Below, one piece after another: positions 36,461 through 48,691 of a DNA stretch of 64,000 bases (its first letter is position 1; the number at the start of each line of letters is the position of its first letter). A program made the translations under genes and the position numbers. This DNA comes from Brugia malayi (taxonomy: Eukaryota > Nematoda > Chromadorea > Rhabditida > Onchocercidae), in NCBI RefSeq assembly GCF_000002995.4, contig NW_025062293.1, positions 22,641 through 86,640 of the forward strand. The letters run 5' to 3'. A model generated the notes under the pieces. It saw only the letters and a list, made by a program, of their open reading frames with translations, did not search any database and was not told the DNA's origin.

Positions 36461-37704
36461 TAAGTATGGAGGAATTGCTTGAAAATCTGGGAACTCTTAA
36501 TTGTTTGGATTTTCCCGAAACTCCATATTTCATTAGTGATAATGCATTAATGTATTGAAAGTAAATGAATGAGTGAATGAGTAGTTCTCAATTTGTTCAT
36601 GTCTTTATGTGTTGCTTCTTAAAGTTGCACGTAGTTTACAAGGTTGAGACTTTAAAAATCTCAATGAATAATTATATCGATCTACATTTCAATTCAATAT
36701 TTACTGTTAAAAACTATGTGGTACTTTTTCTTTGTTTCATAACAGAACAAAAGCAACTCAAAGAAAGAGATAAAATTTACACAAAAAAAAATTTACACAT
36801 AGGGTTAATTCGCATAAATTTTTTTTTGCAATACAGAAGTATTTTATTATGTTGATTTGCATATACAGAAATGTCTTATTATTTTGACTGATTTTTTTTT
36901 TTGACACATGAGAAGTTACTTACCCTTGGTAATCCAAATGTTCGAAAATTTTATTTGGAAATCATTGTTCTTATCGATGAAGTGCTGCATTATTTATTTT
37001 GCTTGGGATTAATTGGTGATAGCTTTAGTCCCTGCTTTTATAGTCTTGCTTACTGCTTACCATCAGATAAGTTTAATCCCTGATATTGCAAATAGTAACC
37101 GGTGATGAACCATCAATGCTCAGCTTTGATCAAATTCCGACAATTAATGAATTGTTGGAACAACTAGATAAACTAGATAATAATCATGTCGAAAGAAAAC
37201 GGTTACATTTTGTCGTGTAACTCCAAATATGTTCTTTATTGATTAGACTGCCTCCCTGTTTGAGGCCCTTAAAGTGTGTTGACCCAAATCCAAATGATAT
37301 TTTTTTTAGCAGAAGTTTGATCTCTTTGAGTGATAGGATTCAATCTTTGATGAGAACAATATCTTTTTGTCGGTTGGAGTGTTTTTACCTAGAAAGATTT
37401 TACCATTTCATATTAGAGGATTTTGGGAAATTTTTGTGGGTATACTCATTGAGAAGTTGAAACACTTAACAGTAATACATTTTTATACTTATTCTTGAAT
37501 ATTCTCCTATTAAAGGCGCCACTTGTACAGCAATCCGGAAGAACTGATTTCATTGATTTTAGTATGAAAAAGTTTATTCTTGATGAAAATAATTCACAAA
37601 ATTTCAACGTTTTTATAGAAGAGAGGTTTTCGAGATATGCCTACTTGTCCTTTGCAGAGTGGAGAAATCCTCATTCTTTATCTTATCTATTCCTGGTCAT
37701 ATCT
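36461..37704 (+). CDS. Cluster of possible exons of an unidentified gene
   Basis: Several plus-strand pieces have protein-like composition. Near 36465 an ATG opens MEELLENLGTLNCLDFPETP. At about 37095-37218, after an ATAG acceptor, DEPSMLSFDQIPTINELLEQ continues with LDKLDNNHVERKR. At 37514-37680 APLVQQSGRTDFIDFSMKKF is followed by NVFIEERFSRYAYLSFAEW. The acidic leucine-rich pieces would form helices. I could not link them with consistent donors and phases, and a stop follows each piece, so they may be parts of a decayed or poorly resolved gene. No family is recognised. Confidence 0.3.
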
Positions 37705-37709
37705 TGATA

Positions 37710-39104
37710 AGAAAATGACTTATTCTAAGCAGTGCAAAAAATGCATCAATTATTTTGAAGAATAAATTTGCAGCTATTTTTCAATATCATTAGACATTTC
37801 CATTTTTTTTTATTTATCTATAGCTTTCGGTCCTAACATTCTCGCTAAGGTTCACTTTGAATTAGACAGAAACTAGACAGATTTAGCTCCAACGAAAAAT
37901 CATACATATAAATGAATATATAAGTAAACAAACAATACAAACAATATATGTTTAAATTAACCATAGATCTTCACAAATCTCAATGCAACTGATTAACCGC
38001 TCATATATGATAATTTCTGGATAATTTAACGAGAATGATTCATGCCTTTTCTAAAGCTAATAAGGGTGCAATATGTATTAGAAAAGTAATGGGAAAATAG
38101 GACCAACCAGCGGTTAAAATACGGATTTATATAAAAGAATTCTGAAAAGCGCATTCTCCGACACTTTTCTATGAATCACAATATTTTCCTTTCATTCTAC
38201 TAATTCTCGCCATTTTTATTATTTTTTTTTTTTTCCTAGTTTTGTAAATGTATTGGGTCAGGAGCATTCATTTCGTAGTTTTTTAACTCTACAATGCATT
38301 CTTGTCATAAAAGTTGGCAAGAAAGATGGAGAAGAATGAGAGAGAGAAGTGAGAGTGGAAATTTGCGAGGATTTGATTCTAGTTCGCTCTTCTAGTTTAA
38401 AGAACCTTCATTTGTACAGTATGTATTTAAGACTTAAATTTGGTCATATTTAGATTAAAGTTGCTTCCTTACTGGCTGACTAGCTTTGTATGAGCTGAAG
38501 TTTAGTTGATGAGAGAGCAGGAGATTAAGATAGAAATAGATTTGTTATGTACTTAGCTGATTAGAGAAGGGTAGGAATCTAATCTTCGTGCAACTATTCA
38601 TCTCAATAAGCTGCAAAGTGGAAAATGATGAAAAGAAATGATGAATCTCCTTCCGGAATACCGACAACCGCTATTGTTTAGTATAAAATTTGTGTCATAT
38701 GATATGCAGGTGTATATCAAGAATTCCATCTTCCTTTTCATATAGAGAGAAGATGAGTAAATGCTTTTTTATTCACTGATTTGGATGCATGTGGAATTGT
38801 TGGTGAATTAGTAGCTCTGCAAGCTTTTTACAAACTTCTATTCTCATACATTATTCCCTTCCATCTTCACAGTCATTCCTCATCATCCATAGAGAGAATG
38901 CACAAATTTATGCATCACATTCACCGTCATCGCAAGCCCACCAGTCATCTCTCAGCAGCATTTCCTTCCTCCTCGTTCCCGATCAAATACGGAAATAATC
39001 GAATTGCTTGAACAAATTTGAAAGGCTAGGGAATGACAGTATTTCTGTTGTTAACTATATAAGCATAAGCAATCACTTAGTTTTTCCTATCATCACTTCA
39101 TATT
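37710..39104. other. Intergenic DNA, no supported gene
   Basis: A short GC-richer stretch at 38860-39010 is open in more than one plus frame after a TTCACAG acceptor (38879), but none of the frames is convincing. Otherwise AT-rich and unremarkable. Confidence 0.35.
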
Positions 39105-39109
39105 TCATC

Positions 39110-39750
39110 TGTCGTGAAAGGTTGTCTGTTGGTTGATATTCGAATTGTTGCAATACAGTAGGAAGATTAATAAACCTCAAACTTGGGTAATTAAACCTTT
39201 ATTTAACATGAGGCAAATAATAGCGCTTTATACATATCGTACGGATGCTACACCGATTAACAAACACGTAAACTATATAAAATGCAATAATATAAAAATG
39301 GTGAAATAATACGAGATTATAAAGTATTAGACGCATCCTAATACCACATAAAGCAAATGATGGTTATAGAAGGATTGGTTGGTTTATATATAAGACTGAT
39401 TTAATGAATGGAAATTAGATGGAAGAATTTCTATGGATGAAAAAACAAGATTGTTAACAATGTAATGATTTCCCTAAACAGTTTTGCAGGTGTTAATTAT
39501 TTTTATCACATCTTATCGCTATTTAACAAGATTAGTTTTATTGTATGAAAGGAGGAAATAGATTAGTATGAGTCATAGCTGAATTACAAATGCAAAAATA
39601 TTCGGAAATTGAATCATCAGGTGTGAGATGAATTTTGTAAATGTAAATTAGATTTAGGAATTAGATAAGAGGAATTTGTTAGTTTTGGATATAATAATTT
39701 AAATATTTCGTGACAGTTAGAAGTTTTTCGCGAAATTATAATTCGCGACA
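39110..39750 (-). mobile_element. Solo LTR with TCATC target-site duplication, carries exact SL1
   Basis: Read on the minus strand it starts TGTCGCGAATTATAA at 39750 and ends CTTTCACGACA at 39110. Both ends match the 3' LTR of the 15.9-kb BEL/Pao element. It is flanked by the perfect 5-bp direct repeat TCATC at 39105-39109 and 39751-39755, which fits BEL/Pao integration. The last 66 bases (GTTTATTAATCTTCCTACTG and on) align with 19084-19144 with few changes. No internal element sequence is adjacent. Confidence 0.9.
39176..39197 (-). other. Exact SL1 spliced-leader sequence inside solo LTR
   Basis: On the minus strand all 22 bases equal the nematode SL1 exon (begins GGTTTAATTACCC, ends AAGTTTGAG). 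It is immediately preceded by AATAAA and followed by GTTTATTAATC. The related LTR at 18600-19144 has AATAAA joined directly to GGTTTATTAATC, so the SL1 is a clean 21-nt insertion relative to it. Confidence 0.95.
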
Positions 39751-39755
39751 TCATC

Positions 39756-41964
39756 TTTGGAATATGATTTCATTGCAATTTGAAGAATGATTGTGAAAAG
39801 AGTAGTATCCTACAAAATGATTGCTTTTTGGTCCTTTTTGGTTCATTTACTTAAAAAAAGACGACCGTATACTGACTGCCTTCATGATACTACAGACTGA
39901 TTTTGGTAATAAGTGTCATAAATTTGCTTCTTGAAGCTTATAATTGATAATATGGAAGTAATTAATAGTCAGAAGTTTATGTGTGAAGGTGACAAACTTG
40001 AAACTTAAAGCAATATAAAAATAATATTAGCGAAATTAAGGAGGAAGGAAAAATAGATTAGTGGATGAAGAACCAATTCCCTTATGAAATTGTTCGACTT
40101 ATTTCTTCCTTCGATTGCTTTTTCACCTTTTGCTTTATTTATTGAAATTTTCGGTCCAGTTTACATAATTGGGACTCTGTCTGACGAGCATTAAATCTCA
40201 CTTTATGAAAATAAAAAATGGTCAATTACAAAAAAAAAAATCGAACATACACATTACTTTATCAATGTATTTGAGGCCATTCGAGATCTGAATTTCTAAA
40301 GATGTAAATAAGCACATGAGAGAAATATGTTTGAGATGCAGCTCAAGTTTTAGTGAAAATTAATTTGTTGCACACTACAGTTTAGAAATTGAAAAGCTAC
40401 GGAGAAAGGGGTGAAATATATAAATTAGGTGCATGTATTCATTAGTGATACTTGAATTCTTTTCTGAGTCACTCGAAAACTAAATCCACTGATTCGCGAA
40501 CGGATGGATAATTTCCTGCTTCTGGCTGCTTTTCACAGTGATAGTCATCGTGTCCCTTCAAGCTGCGATTGTCATCTTTCCATACCTGCTCCTCTCATTT
40601 GCTTTAGGCCAAGTTGCACAATATTTATAATCAGTTGAGGAGCGAGCGCGTTGATCACAACTTATCAATTTGCTCTGTGTATCTACTGCTGTTGCTTCGT
40701 CCTTTCACTGTACCCAGTATCGTTAACATTGCAGTAAAGGGTTAGGAGTGGGCTTCGAGCAGCGATCAACAGTGGGAAACACCGAAGTGAGCAGCAGAGG
40801 CGTATCAGCCTTTGCGATTTGCGATTGTATCGTAAAGAGAGCGATCCAACCCGACGAGACAAACAGCAACTATCTTTGGGTTTGGCGCTGCGACAGTAAT
40901 AACTTTCTTTCAGCACTAAATTTCACCATAAAAAGAAAACAAACAAAATTTCAGAGGATCATTGAAATCAAAAGGGAGGAGAAAAAGTAAAGGCACCTTA
41001 TAAGGAGAAAGGGGTAAAGATGAAGTGAAAAAAGAGTTCAAAGGTACAGTCATGTAAACAATTCCTCGATGGAAATCGATTCCCATAACTTTGCAAGAAG
41101 TCCAGGATAAAAGAAAAATTCAGCGAAGCTTAATTAAGATTTGTTTCCTAATTAATCATAGTGACCTGTATCAAATCAGCGAACTTTAACGATGAAAATA
41201 TACGATCAACAAACAAACATATATATAATAATCGGTATCTAATTAGTTGACAAATAATAAATAAAACGATAAGGCGAACATAAAATAATCTTCTAAGAAA
41301 AGCCGACAAAATCAGTCATAATTTCATCCATTTCATGTGCTATTAATTGTTCACGCATTTCTGTATCAAGAGATCAAATTTAACATATCAAGTGATGCAC
41401 TGGAACTGACTGTATATGATCTAAAGTTGGGGATGAATTTATGGTCATCACCATAAATGGCTTTCTACCAAAATAAGATTATCCATTGTCGTGTGGCTAT
41501 CGGTGTTTATATTGGCAGTATTCACTTTCCACATACCTTTCGTTTCTCTACATTCCACTTTGCATATTTCATGTTATATGAGGGTTAGAGAAATGAGGGA
41601 CCGCTTAAACTACGAATTCAATCGCCCTCATCAAAAATAATTTTAAATTTGATACAGGAAATGATGGGATTGCCAAGAATGAATTTATGAGAGCTATAGG
41701 ACTGATAAGTGGAATATAAGAAACTAGACACATAAGTATAAATATTCGCAACTGATCATCTAATCATCTAATGATAGTATGCTATATATCTTATCTAATG
41801 ATATCTTTACCTTCACACATTTCTTATTCAAATAATTACTTAAAGAGTATTTTTTCTTCAATAGAATTATTTGAATTTATTCTGCAATATAGATTCTTGA
41901 ATTATCAGATATGGAGTTGCTTTAACTGCTTAGAGGAGTAACCAAATAATTTACATCGTTGCAG
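39756..41964. other. Intergenic or 5' region upstream of the DVE-like locus
   Basis: Mostly AT-rich. 40500-40920 is clearly GC-richer and open in several frames on both strands; after an acceptor-like ATTGCAG at 40736 one plus frame reads FEQRSTVGNTEVSSRGVSAF. It could be a 5' exon or UTR of the downstream homeobox locus, but no frame stands out. Confidence 0.3.
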
Positions 41965-44505
41965 TCCATATATCACAAGGTTCAACCATTTGTTGGAAAC
42001 ACCAAAGTTGGAACGATGGTTTCGTACCGACCACAATCCATCCCGGCAGAAACTGATTAATTATATGAACGTACTCAATGGTTCCAGTTATCGGCGGCAT
42101 AATGTTAAAGTAACGTATCAGCAAATCTGTAATTGGTTTGCAAATCAACGTGCTGCTAATAGGTTTTGTATTCTTGATATTTTAGTCGCACATAGTTGAA
42201 TAACTAACGCTTAAATTGAAGTAATTAATTTTGTCGCTGGAACGTGCGGAATACGAAAAACTATCATGGAAAATGCATGCATAGTATTATTTTGAAATAT
42301 CCAGCAAGTTTGGTTCTCGTTACATTTGATCATTAGAACGGATTTTTTATCCTACTACCTCATCTGTTTTTTTTTTTTTTTTGAATAGCATGTTCTGGAT
42401 TGGTATGAGAAATCAAATGGCGGATAGGAAAATGACGGCAAAAATTATCACTTTATATTTTATGAAATTTCATTATTTGGTTTGCTATTCACCATATTTA
42501 GCAAATTAACAAAAGCTGTCAGCTGCTTCCCATTCATTTATATCGGAAAAAAATGACAAGAAACTAGAGCATATTATGGCTGATAAAAAACTATTGTTAT
42601 CTATTTCATAAAATCAAATTCCGACTTTTTCCATGAAGTTAGTTTTCTCTAATAATCAACTTTTAATATAGTAAATAATATCTTCCAATTTAGTTTCTTG
42701 AAAAGCAATACAGATTGATGAGGAACTATCCTTAAACCTTAAACCTAAAGTAATGGTGCAGAAGTTATTGAGGCATTATTTGAGAAAAAACGTTCAATTT
42801 TAAAAGTTTCGACCTTGGAAATCTTTTGAATCTTTTAGTGGTACCACTGTTCAGAAAAGATCGGAATAATTCTTAAGTAATGTACGAAGACTTTGATTCT
42901 ATCATTACATCACAATAATTTTGATTATTTTATGAAGGGAGAGAATCTAGTTTGACTTATGCTTATTCACATTGTGGTGATGCTAAAAAAAAAATGCTAG
43001 AAACTAAATGCAAAAACATTTTGAATTTTTTTTCGGACAAATTTTGCTAGAAACAGTTGTGCAATTTAATTTTGATACTAATGCTTTACTAAATTATGTC
43101 ATTATAATTTTTTGTAGGAAATCACCTCAGTCAAATCGTACTATCGTTACACATTGACCATTATCAGTGGACTGTCATCCATTTCACTTCCACCTCAGTC
43201 ACATTCTAATTCATTCGGTGAATTCCGTCCAAAATTTGATTTTAATAGCTTGTTGGATAGCAAACAAGCGAATGGAAGCGGTAGTGATGTATTTTGCTGA
43301 AATTTTATTAGTTGTATGCTTGTTGATCTGATCAAATTAATTTAAATTGTATTCGTGGAATTGCAAAAGGCAATAAAATCTGATGAATGAAGATATATGA
43401 AGCAGCTTTGTATAACTCTTGCGCTATGTGAGCAACTATTATGATATTTTGAAGCAAATAAAACTTTTTAGCATATCGAAGGAGGCTCAGAATCGCCGAC
43501 ACCGAATGATGATGTTAGTGTGCACAGCGCCAGCGATTGTGGTTTTGATCAGGTTTCTGTATTGAAACAGGTATTCATGCAGTTTTTCATAGAGAATATT
43601 TCAATCTTTTATTAGCCTATCATGTTGAATAATACTTTTAGTCCTTTTTAAGCATTATGTACCATTGGATATTTAGAGAACAATATTTCTATACTTCTTA
43701 ATTTTTTGTAGGATTCTGCAAGTTCATCTCCGGAAATATCTTTCGATTTAAATAGTGGTCATGCGTCAATATCGCCGAAACCAGCCGGTGGAGACACTGT
43801 TGGATATCAAGACCACAGCAAATACAGACACCCTCAAATACAGTCGCTCGATCAAGATTAATGTTCGATCCACTCACGGAGTTACCAGTCCTAGAGAAAT
43901 GGTTTGAAGAAAATCCACATCATACTTTGCTACAAATCTTTACGCTAGATTTGTTATTAGTATTTGTGGAAACTCTAGATATACATTCGAGTTTAAGAAT
44001 ATCGGCATAGATCGCAAGTCATATCCTCGAACATTTGTTTTTCTCTAACTCTCAGCAAAATTAGATTACTTTAGTGTGTGATTGTTTTCATATTGTTTAG
44101 AAAAAGGGTAGTCTTTTCACTTACTTTCGCATATTTTTAAGTTACGAAATCACTCGAAACGCATTGCATTTTTCTCTGAAGAAGAGATGATTGATTGAAA
44201 ATGAATATAAAATATTTAGCAATTCAGCTTGAACAGTGATCTCAAAAATATAAGAATGCTCGACATTTTCTGCGTCGAGATCATTCTGTAATTCAGTATA
44301 ATTTTGCCAATAAATATTATTCTTAGACAGCATAAACTTTTTACAACTTTAGATTGATCATTATACTGAAGCGTTGAACAACTGTCAATATAGACAAAGT
44401 TATCCACCAATTTCAACGCACAATGTTAAAATCTGGTTCAAAAATCGGCTAAAAAAGTGTAAACGTATACAGACTGGTGATCTGAATTTAAAGATGATGA
44501 TTTGA
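41965..44505 (+). pseudogene. DVE/DVE-1-like two-homeodomain gene, apparently decayed
   Basis: Exon 41965-42162 encodes an intact atypical homeodomain: LETPKLERWF (helix 1), SRQKLINYMNVLN (helix 2), a long loop, and QQICNWFANQRAANR (helix 3). Linker exons 43118-43288 and 43472-43570 and exon 43712-43935 follow; the last carries [20 protein letters not shown]. Exon 44353-44505 completes a second homeodomain: [10 protein letters not shown], a loop [10 protein letters not shown], and [16 protein letters not shown]. Both homeodomains have about ten extra residues between helices 2 and 3, the known hallmark of Drosophila Defective proventriculus and C. elegans DVE-1 (SATB-related, a chromatin factor in the mitochondrial stress response). 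Defects: the frame set by exon 1 meets a stop near 43157 and then shifts; another shift lies near 43800; the donor expected at 43936 reads AT instead of GT; the second recognition helix has Leu where Arg is usual. The upstream compass domain was not found. Confidence 0.6.
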
Positions 44506-46951
44506 GACGTTTCCGCTCCAATCAACTTGAAAAAGCTGAAACAGTCTAGAACTTTGCTTAGCGAATAAGATAAATGCTCTAGTATATTGCTATCTACAGT
44601 CTATCCAAAAATATAATAGAAATAACGTCAAACAAACAGGCCAAGTTGTATGATTTTCTTATGCCGAATGCACTTCAAATAGCATTGTGATTTTTGCTAT
44701 TTTCGAAACATTTCCATGAAAATTTTGATAGATTGATTTTTAATCTTATGGAAATCGCCCAACTCTTTCTATAAGGTCTTTTTTACTTGTTGCTTCTGAG
44801 TTAACATGTCTCAGTTTCTTTATTCTTGATATTTCAGCTATCTTAAAGATAGCCATATGATGGGATGGTCAACAATGAAATAAAGTTAACATGAATTTAA
44901 ACATAATATGCGGACTTAAACGTAAATATGATGGAATCCTTAAAATCTTTGTAGACGTCATGCAAGTAAGTCATGTAAGAGCATGATCATGACTACTGCA
45001 AAACCTTAAGTAAGTACATTCTATTGAAGATTAATTTTAGAAAATTTAATAAATTATACAAGTAAAAGAAGCAAGACCATGGTACTACTATTATTATTTC
45101 GGAAGAACGCTGCTAATATATCAGCAATAGTGAAACTTCAGTATTGTGAAAAATTAGTTTCATGTGTTTTTCTTGTCTATTTTTATTACTTCCTAATTCC
45201 TTAGTCACTGTAGTTATTAAATTTGAAATTTTCATATATTGTATTTTTCTTGATCTCATTTCCATTTTAAGAGAAAACGTTTTTCGCCCTATCCGCGTTC
45301 TTTAGTCCCTTTACTTTGCACCCCACCTCATCAAATTGGAAGCTTTTGATTTTTTGAAGTTTATGAAAATAATCAAGGTATCATTGATCTGAATGCCATT
45401 TATAAAACAGTTTGATATGGACTTATTTTTAATTTTTACAATATTCATATGGTTTTTACCTATTCTTTCTTTTTCGCCATTTTACGGATTTAAAATTGCG
45501 ATAAATTACAAATAGAACATGATAACTTTATTTCATGATTTTCTCCCAGTGATGTTTTTGCGTTTTATTAAATATTCAGTTTTCAAAAATACAGGAAAAA
45601 CAGAATCTTCACTAAAAATATTTCCTCAAACAATTCCATAATTTTTCCAGGAGAAGCTTATATTGTGCTCGTCTTGTATGTAGAAATGATGTGATATTAT
45701 TTATTGAATTATCTTTGTAATTGACGATATATATTATGATAAGATATGTCAAATGTTAATTCCCTCTCATCATTTGGGGCTTTTTTCTAGTTCATATGTG
45801 ATTTTGGGTTTCCACTAAAGTTTTATTTAGAAAAATCTGCTTATTCTGGAAGTTTAAGTGGAAAAAATTTGATCATGGACAAAAGAGAAATGCTAAAAAT
45901 TAGAAAGCGAATAATCTTTTTACGAAAGTTTGTGTTTGTAGCAACTTTTGTATTGCTATTGCTGTGCCTAAAATCCTCATTCCATTTCTAATTTTCCTCC
46001 ATTAATGTGTCGTTTTATAATATCGTAATTCTGCTGCAAATGCTTCATTATTTTTTATTTCTGCTGTCAAAAACTTAACTTAAAAAATTAAAGTTCTTAC
46101 AAATGCAATAAGCTTTTTAATCTACTGCTGCAAATACAGCTTTAAATTTAAATTTACATGAGAATCATATTTCGTCGATATTGTCAAATTATCACTCGAT
46201 TTACTATTTATAGGGAATTTTTAACAAGAAATAGATTTTTGATCATTCTTGTAATTAGTCAAATGTAGATTTTTGTGCACTGCTACTCCTTACATGGTCT
46301 GAAATACAAAAATACAATCACTGAAGTTAATGGCTTATTCAAATTCTTTTTGACCACAATTTAATCTTGATCTTAATTGGCCTTATCCAGGTTGTATGCA
46401 AACTAATAGTTGAGTTACCAACTTGCTTATTTTTAATTATCATTATGTCCTATTTTAGAACTTCCACATCCATATAGTGCTTTAGAAAAATGACTTAAAT
46501 ATGCTTTTCTTTCCAACTTTTTTTATTGTTCGTTGTTTTAATTTGTCTAAGTAATTTTTTTTTCTCTTTTCCATATATTCGTTGAACGTGCTAACGAAAA
46601 AAATAGTTCCAGGTCAAACAATGCAACATTAACCCCTTAGGAGATAAAACATTTATACCGTTTCAAATGGTTTAAAATTCAGAAATGTTTGCTAGTCACT
46701 ATTTTTGGTTTAGTATACTGCAAATACTTCATAGCTAGATCGATTCAAAAGTTTTACAGAAAGAAAACATCTTGATTGGAAAGACGGCATTCTCATTTCA
46801 ACTTAATATATTGCTAATGAATGAAATCTATCCGATAATACAACTGGCGCTGATTCTTTTATCTCTTCATTTTTTATTAGAAATTTTAAAGAACTTCAAG
46901 TTCGATTCGACAAGAAATTATTAGCAGGCACTTTTTTAAAAGATGATCAGA
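44506..46951. other. Intergenic DNA, no supported gene
   Basis: No coding pattern was recognised on either strand. The sequence is less AT-extreme than the left half of the window. Confidence 0.45.
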
Positions 46952-47512
46952 CTACTCACTTTTCTGTTCAGATTTTCGACTTTTCCAAAACCAGACTTGC
47001 GTGTAATGTAGACCCAGAATCATGTTTGGCAAAAATGTTAGCAATATACAAGCTAAAAATATTGCCAAAAAGAAATAATTCTGGAATGATACTGAGAAAC
47101 CTTCATCTGATAGACACAAAGGTATCTGCAAACACAATGCATAATGAAAAATGATACTAATTCCAATTCCACAAGACAAGTCTACGTAGTTCTGTTTTGA
47201 TTGTTTTTCGATCTGAAAGGAGCACGTTTTTATATATGACATCAGAATTCCGGATACTAGACGTCAGGATTCCTTTTAGGAATTACTTGTGGTTTGAATT
47301 TTGACACACAGAGATTATAAAGAATATTATACCATATAGGAACAGGAACGAAATTTTGCTATGGAAGTGGAAAAATTATTGTTCGACTTATCCACATTGT
47401 TGCAAATAAATCGTTGCCATTGTTGGGAATAGACTGAACTTGACCCTCTACTCACGCATGTTACTGTACATGATGACCAGGGAGTCCATAAACATTGCGG
47501 ATCTTTCACATG
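46952..47512 (-). CDS. 3' part of a thrombospondin type-1 repeat / transmembrane protein
   Basis: Exon 47333-47512 is open from a GCAG acceptor and encodes a TSP1-like module: CLWTPWSSCTVTC, then QQWQRFICNN and FRSCSYM. The W-x-x-W-S-x-C signature and spaced cysteines are typical of this adhesion module. It ends in phase 0 before GTATAA. Downstream, 47206-47232 (IEKQSKQNY, after TTTCAG) and 46952-47125 are in phase. The last exon has a strong membrane helix (FFLAIFLACILLTFLP) and a short basic tail WFWKSRKSEQKSE before TAG. This predicts a type I surface protein with the TSP1 module outside. The stretch 47126-47205 is also open and may be retained. The 5' exons and signal peptide lie at higher coordinates and were not identified. 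Confidence 0.55.
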
Positions 47513-48691
47513 CTGCTATTATTGAAATTTATATTAAGATGTAACTTAATAATTGCTGATTGACTATACCTAATTACATATTTGCTATATCCCTAATTGT
47601 CTATACCTAATTACATATTTGCTTTGTTAATTTGTCGCATAAATTTTATTTGATTCTCAGCTACAGTATACTTTGTAAATATTGTTATTAATTCTTCAAG
47701 GAATTATTTTGTTTTAACTACTACTTTATTATGGTGCGATACGAAATGATTGGAAATAATTTACTTTTGCTAGCACATCGCCACAATATAGTGCTAAATG
47801 GAATATTGAAAAGGAAACAGAAAGATGACCGGTTGATGTCATTCACTCTTTTCGAACTGGCATAAATGTTTGATTATTTGTTTGTCTTTTTGATCAATTA
47901 ATAGTGATAGTCTAAATGAAACTTTATTAGAAAATTCAAATTTCTACCTAGGACTTTTCTTCGTGTCTATCAAACTTCAAAGCAATATCAAAAATTATGA
48001 TCTTTTAGCTGTTCTCCTAATGAAATTATCTCCTTATTTCCTAGAAGTTAAATTCAATTTCTTATAATGTTCATCTTTCAGGTTATTAAATCCTAAAGTA
48101 ATGCAAAACTGGACTTCCAACTTATATTACCATAATTTGCATAAGCAACAAATTTTTACGTGCATTCATAAATTCATAAAAGATAAAGATTTCCTTAGCA
48201 TTATAAATAATTGAATGTATCTGAACTGACTCATTTTTATCAATTAAAGAACTAACGAGTATTGCAGTCATGCCTTTTTTCCAAAAGTATGTACCATAGG
48301 TAATCAAATAACTACACAATGAATGTTGAATTTGTCAAGCAAGAAAAGCCACAGGTGTTCTGAGACTTCTTAGAAGATAAATAAATTATTGATACAACTT
48401 CCCTAACTGGTTTTAATTTAATTGGTATATATTTGGTTTTCAAGAGACATTTTCATCCTGCTCGTAGTTTCGGAGTACTTTTTCATACCTCAAAGAGAAG
48501 AAAAGGTAATGTGAGTATGTTAAACGCTGAAATAGGGAGCAAGCAAATTCAAAAGATTCTGCACAACATATGAATCTTATAGAGAATAATTTAAAAATTA
48601 AATAATATCAAATAAATAACAATTTAACAATTAAATATTAAATAATCGCTCAATCTAATGATCTTTCTTGTATCCCATCTATCATTTCCAG
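47513..48691. other. Region between divergent genes
   Basis: It separates the TSP1 gene (minus) from the kinase gene (plus), so 5' parts of one or both should lie here. A 44-codon plus ORF starts at 47731, and a protein-like plus stretch ends at a GAAAAG|GTAATG donor (48505-48513), which could be a 5' kinase exon, although its phase does not fit. Confidence 0.35.

Noticed and set aside
35743..36558. Long open frames on both strands (Ile-His-Ser and Met-Asn-Gly repeats)
   Set aside because: They follow automatically from a stop-free 9-bp tandem repeat; no start context or domain supports a protein.
39176..39197. Functional SL1 RNA gene
   Set aside because: The bases after the leader are LTR sequence; no SL RNA intron with Sm site or stem-loops follows, and the same leader sits at the matching place in a second LTR.
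40683..40990. Overlapping open frames on both strands in a GC-richer patch
   Set aside because: No single frame shows a motif or clean exon boundaries; kept only as a possible 5' exon or UTR.
47731..47865. 44-codon plus-strand ORF with protein-like composition
   Set aside because: Too short and without neighbours, splice links or a recognisable pattern.
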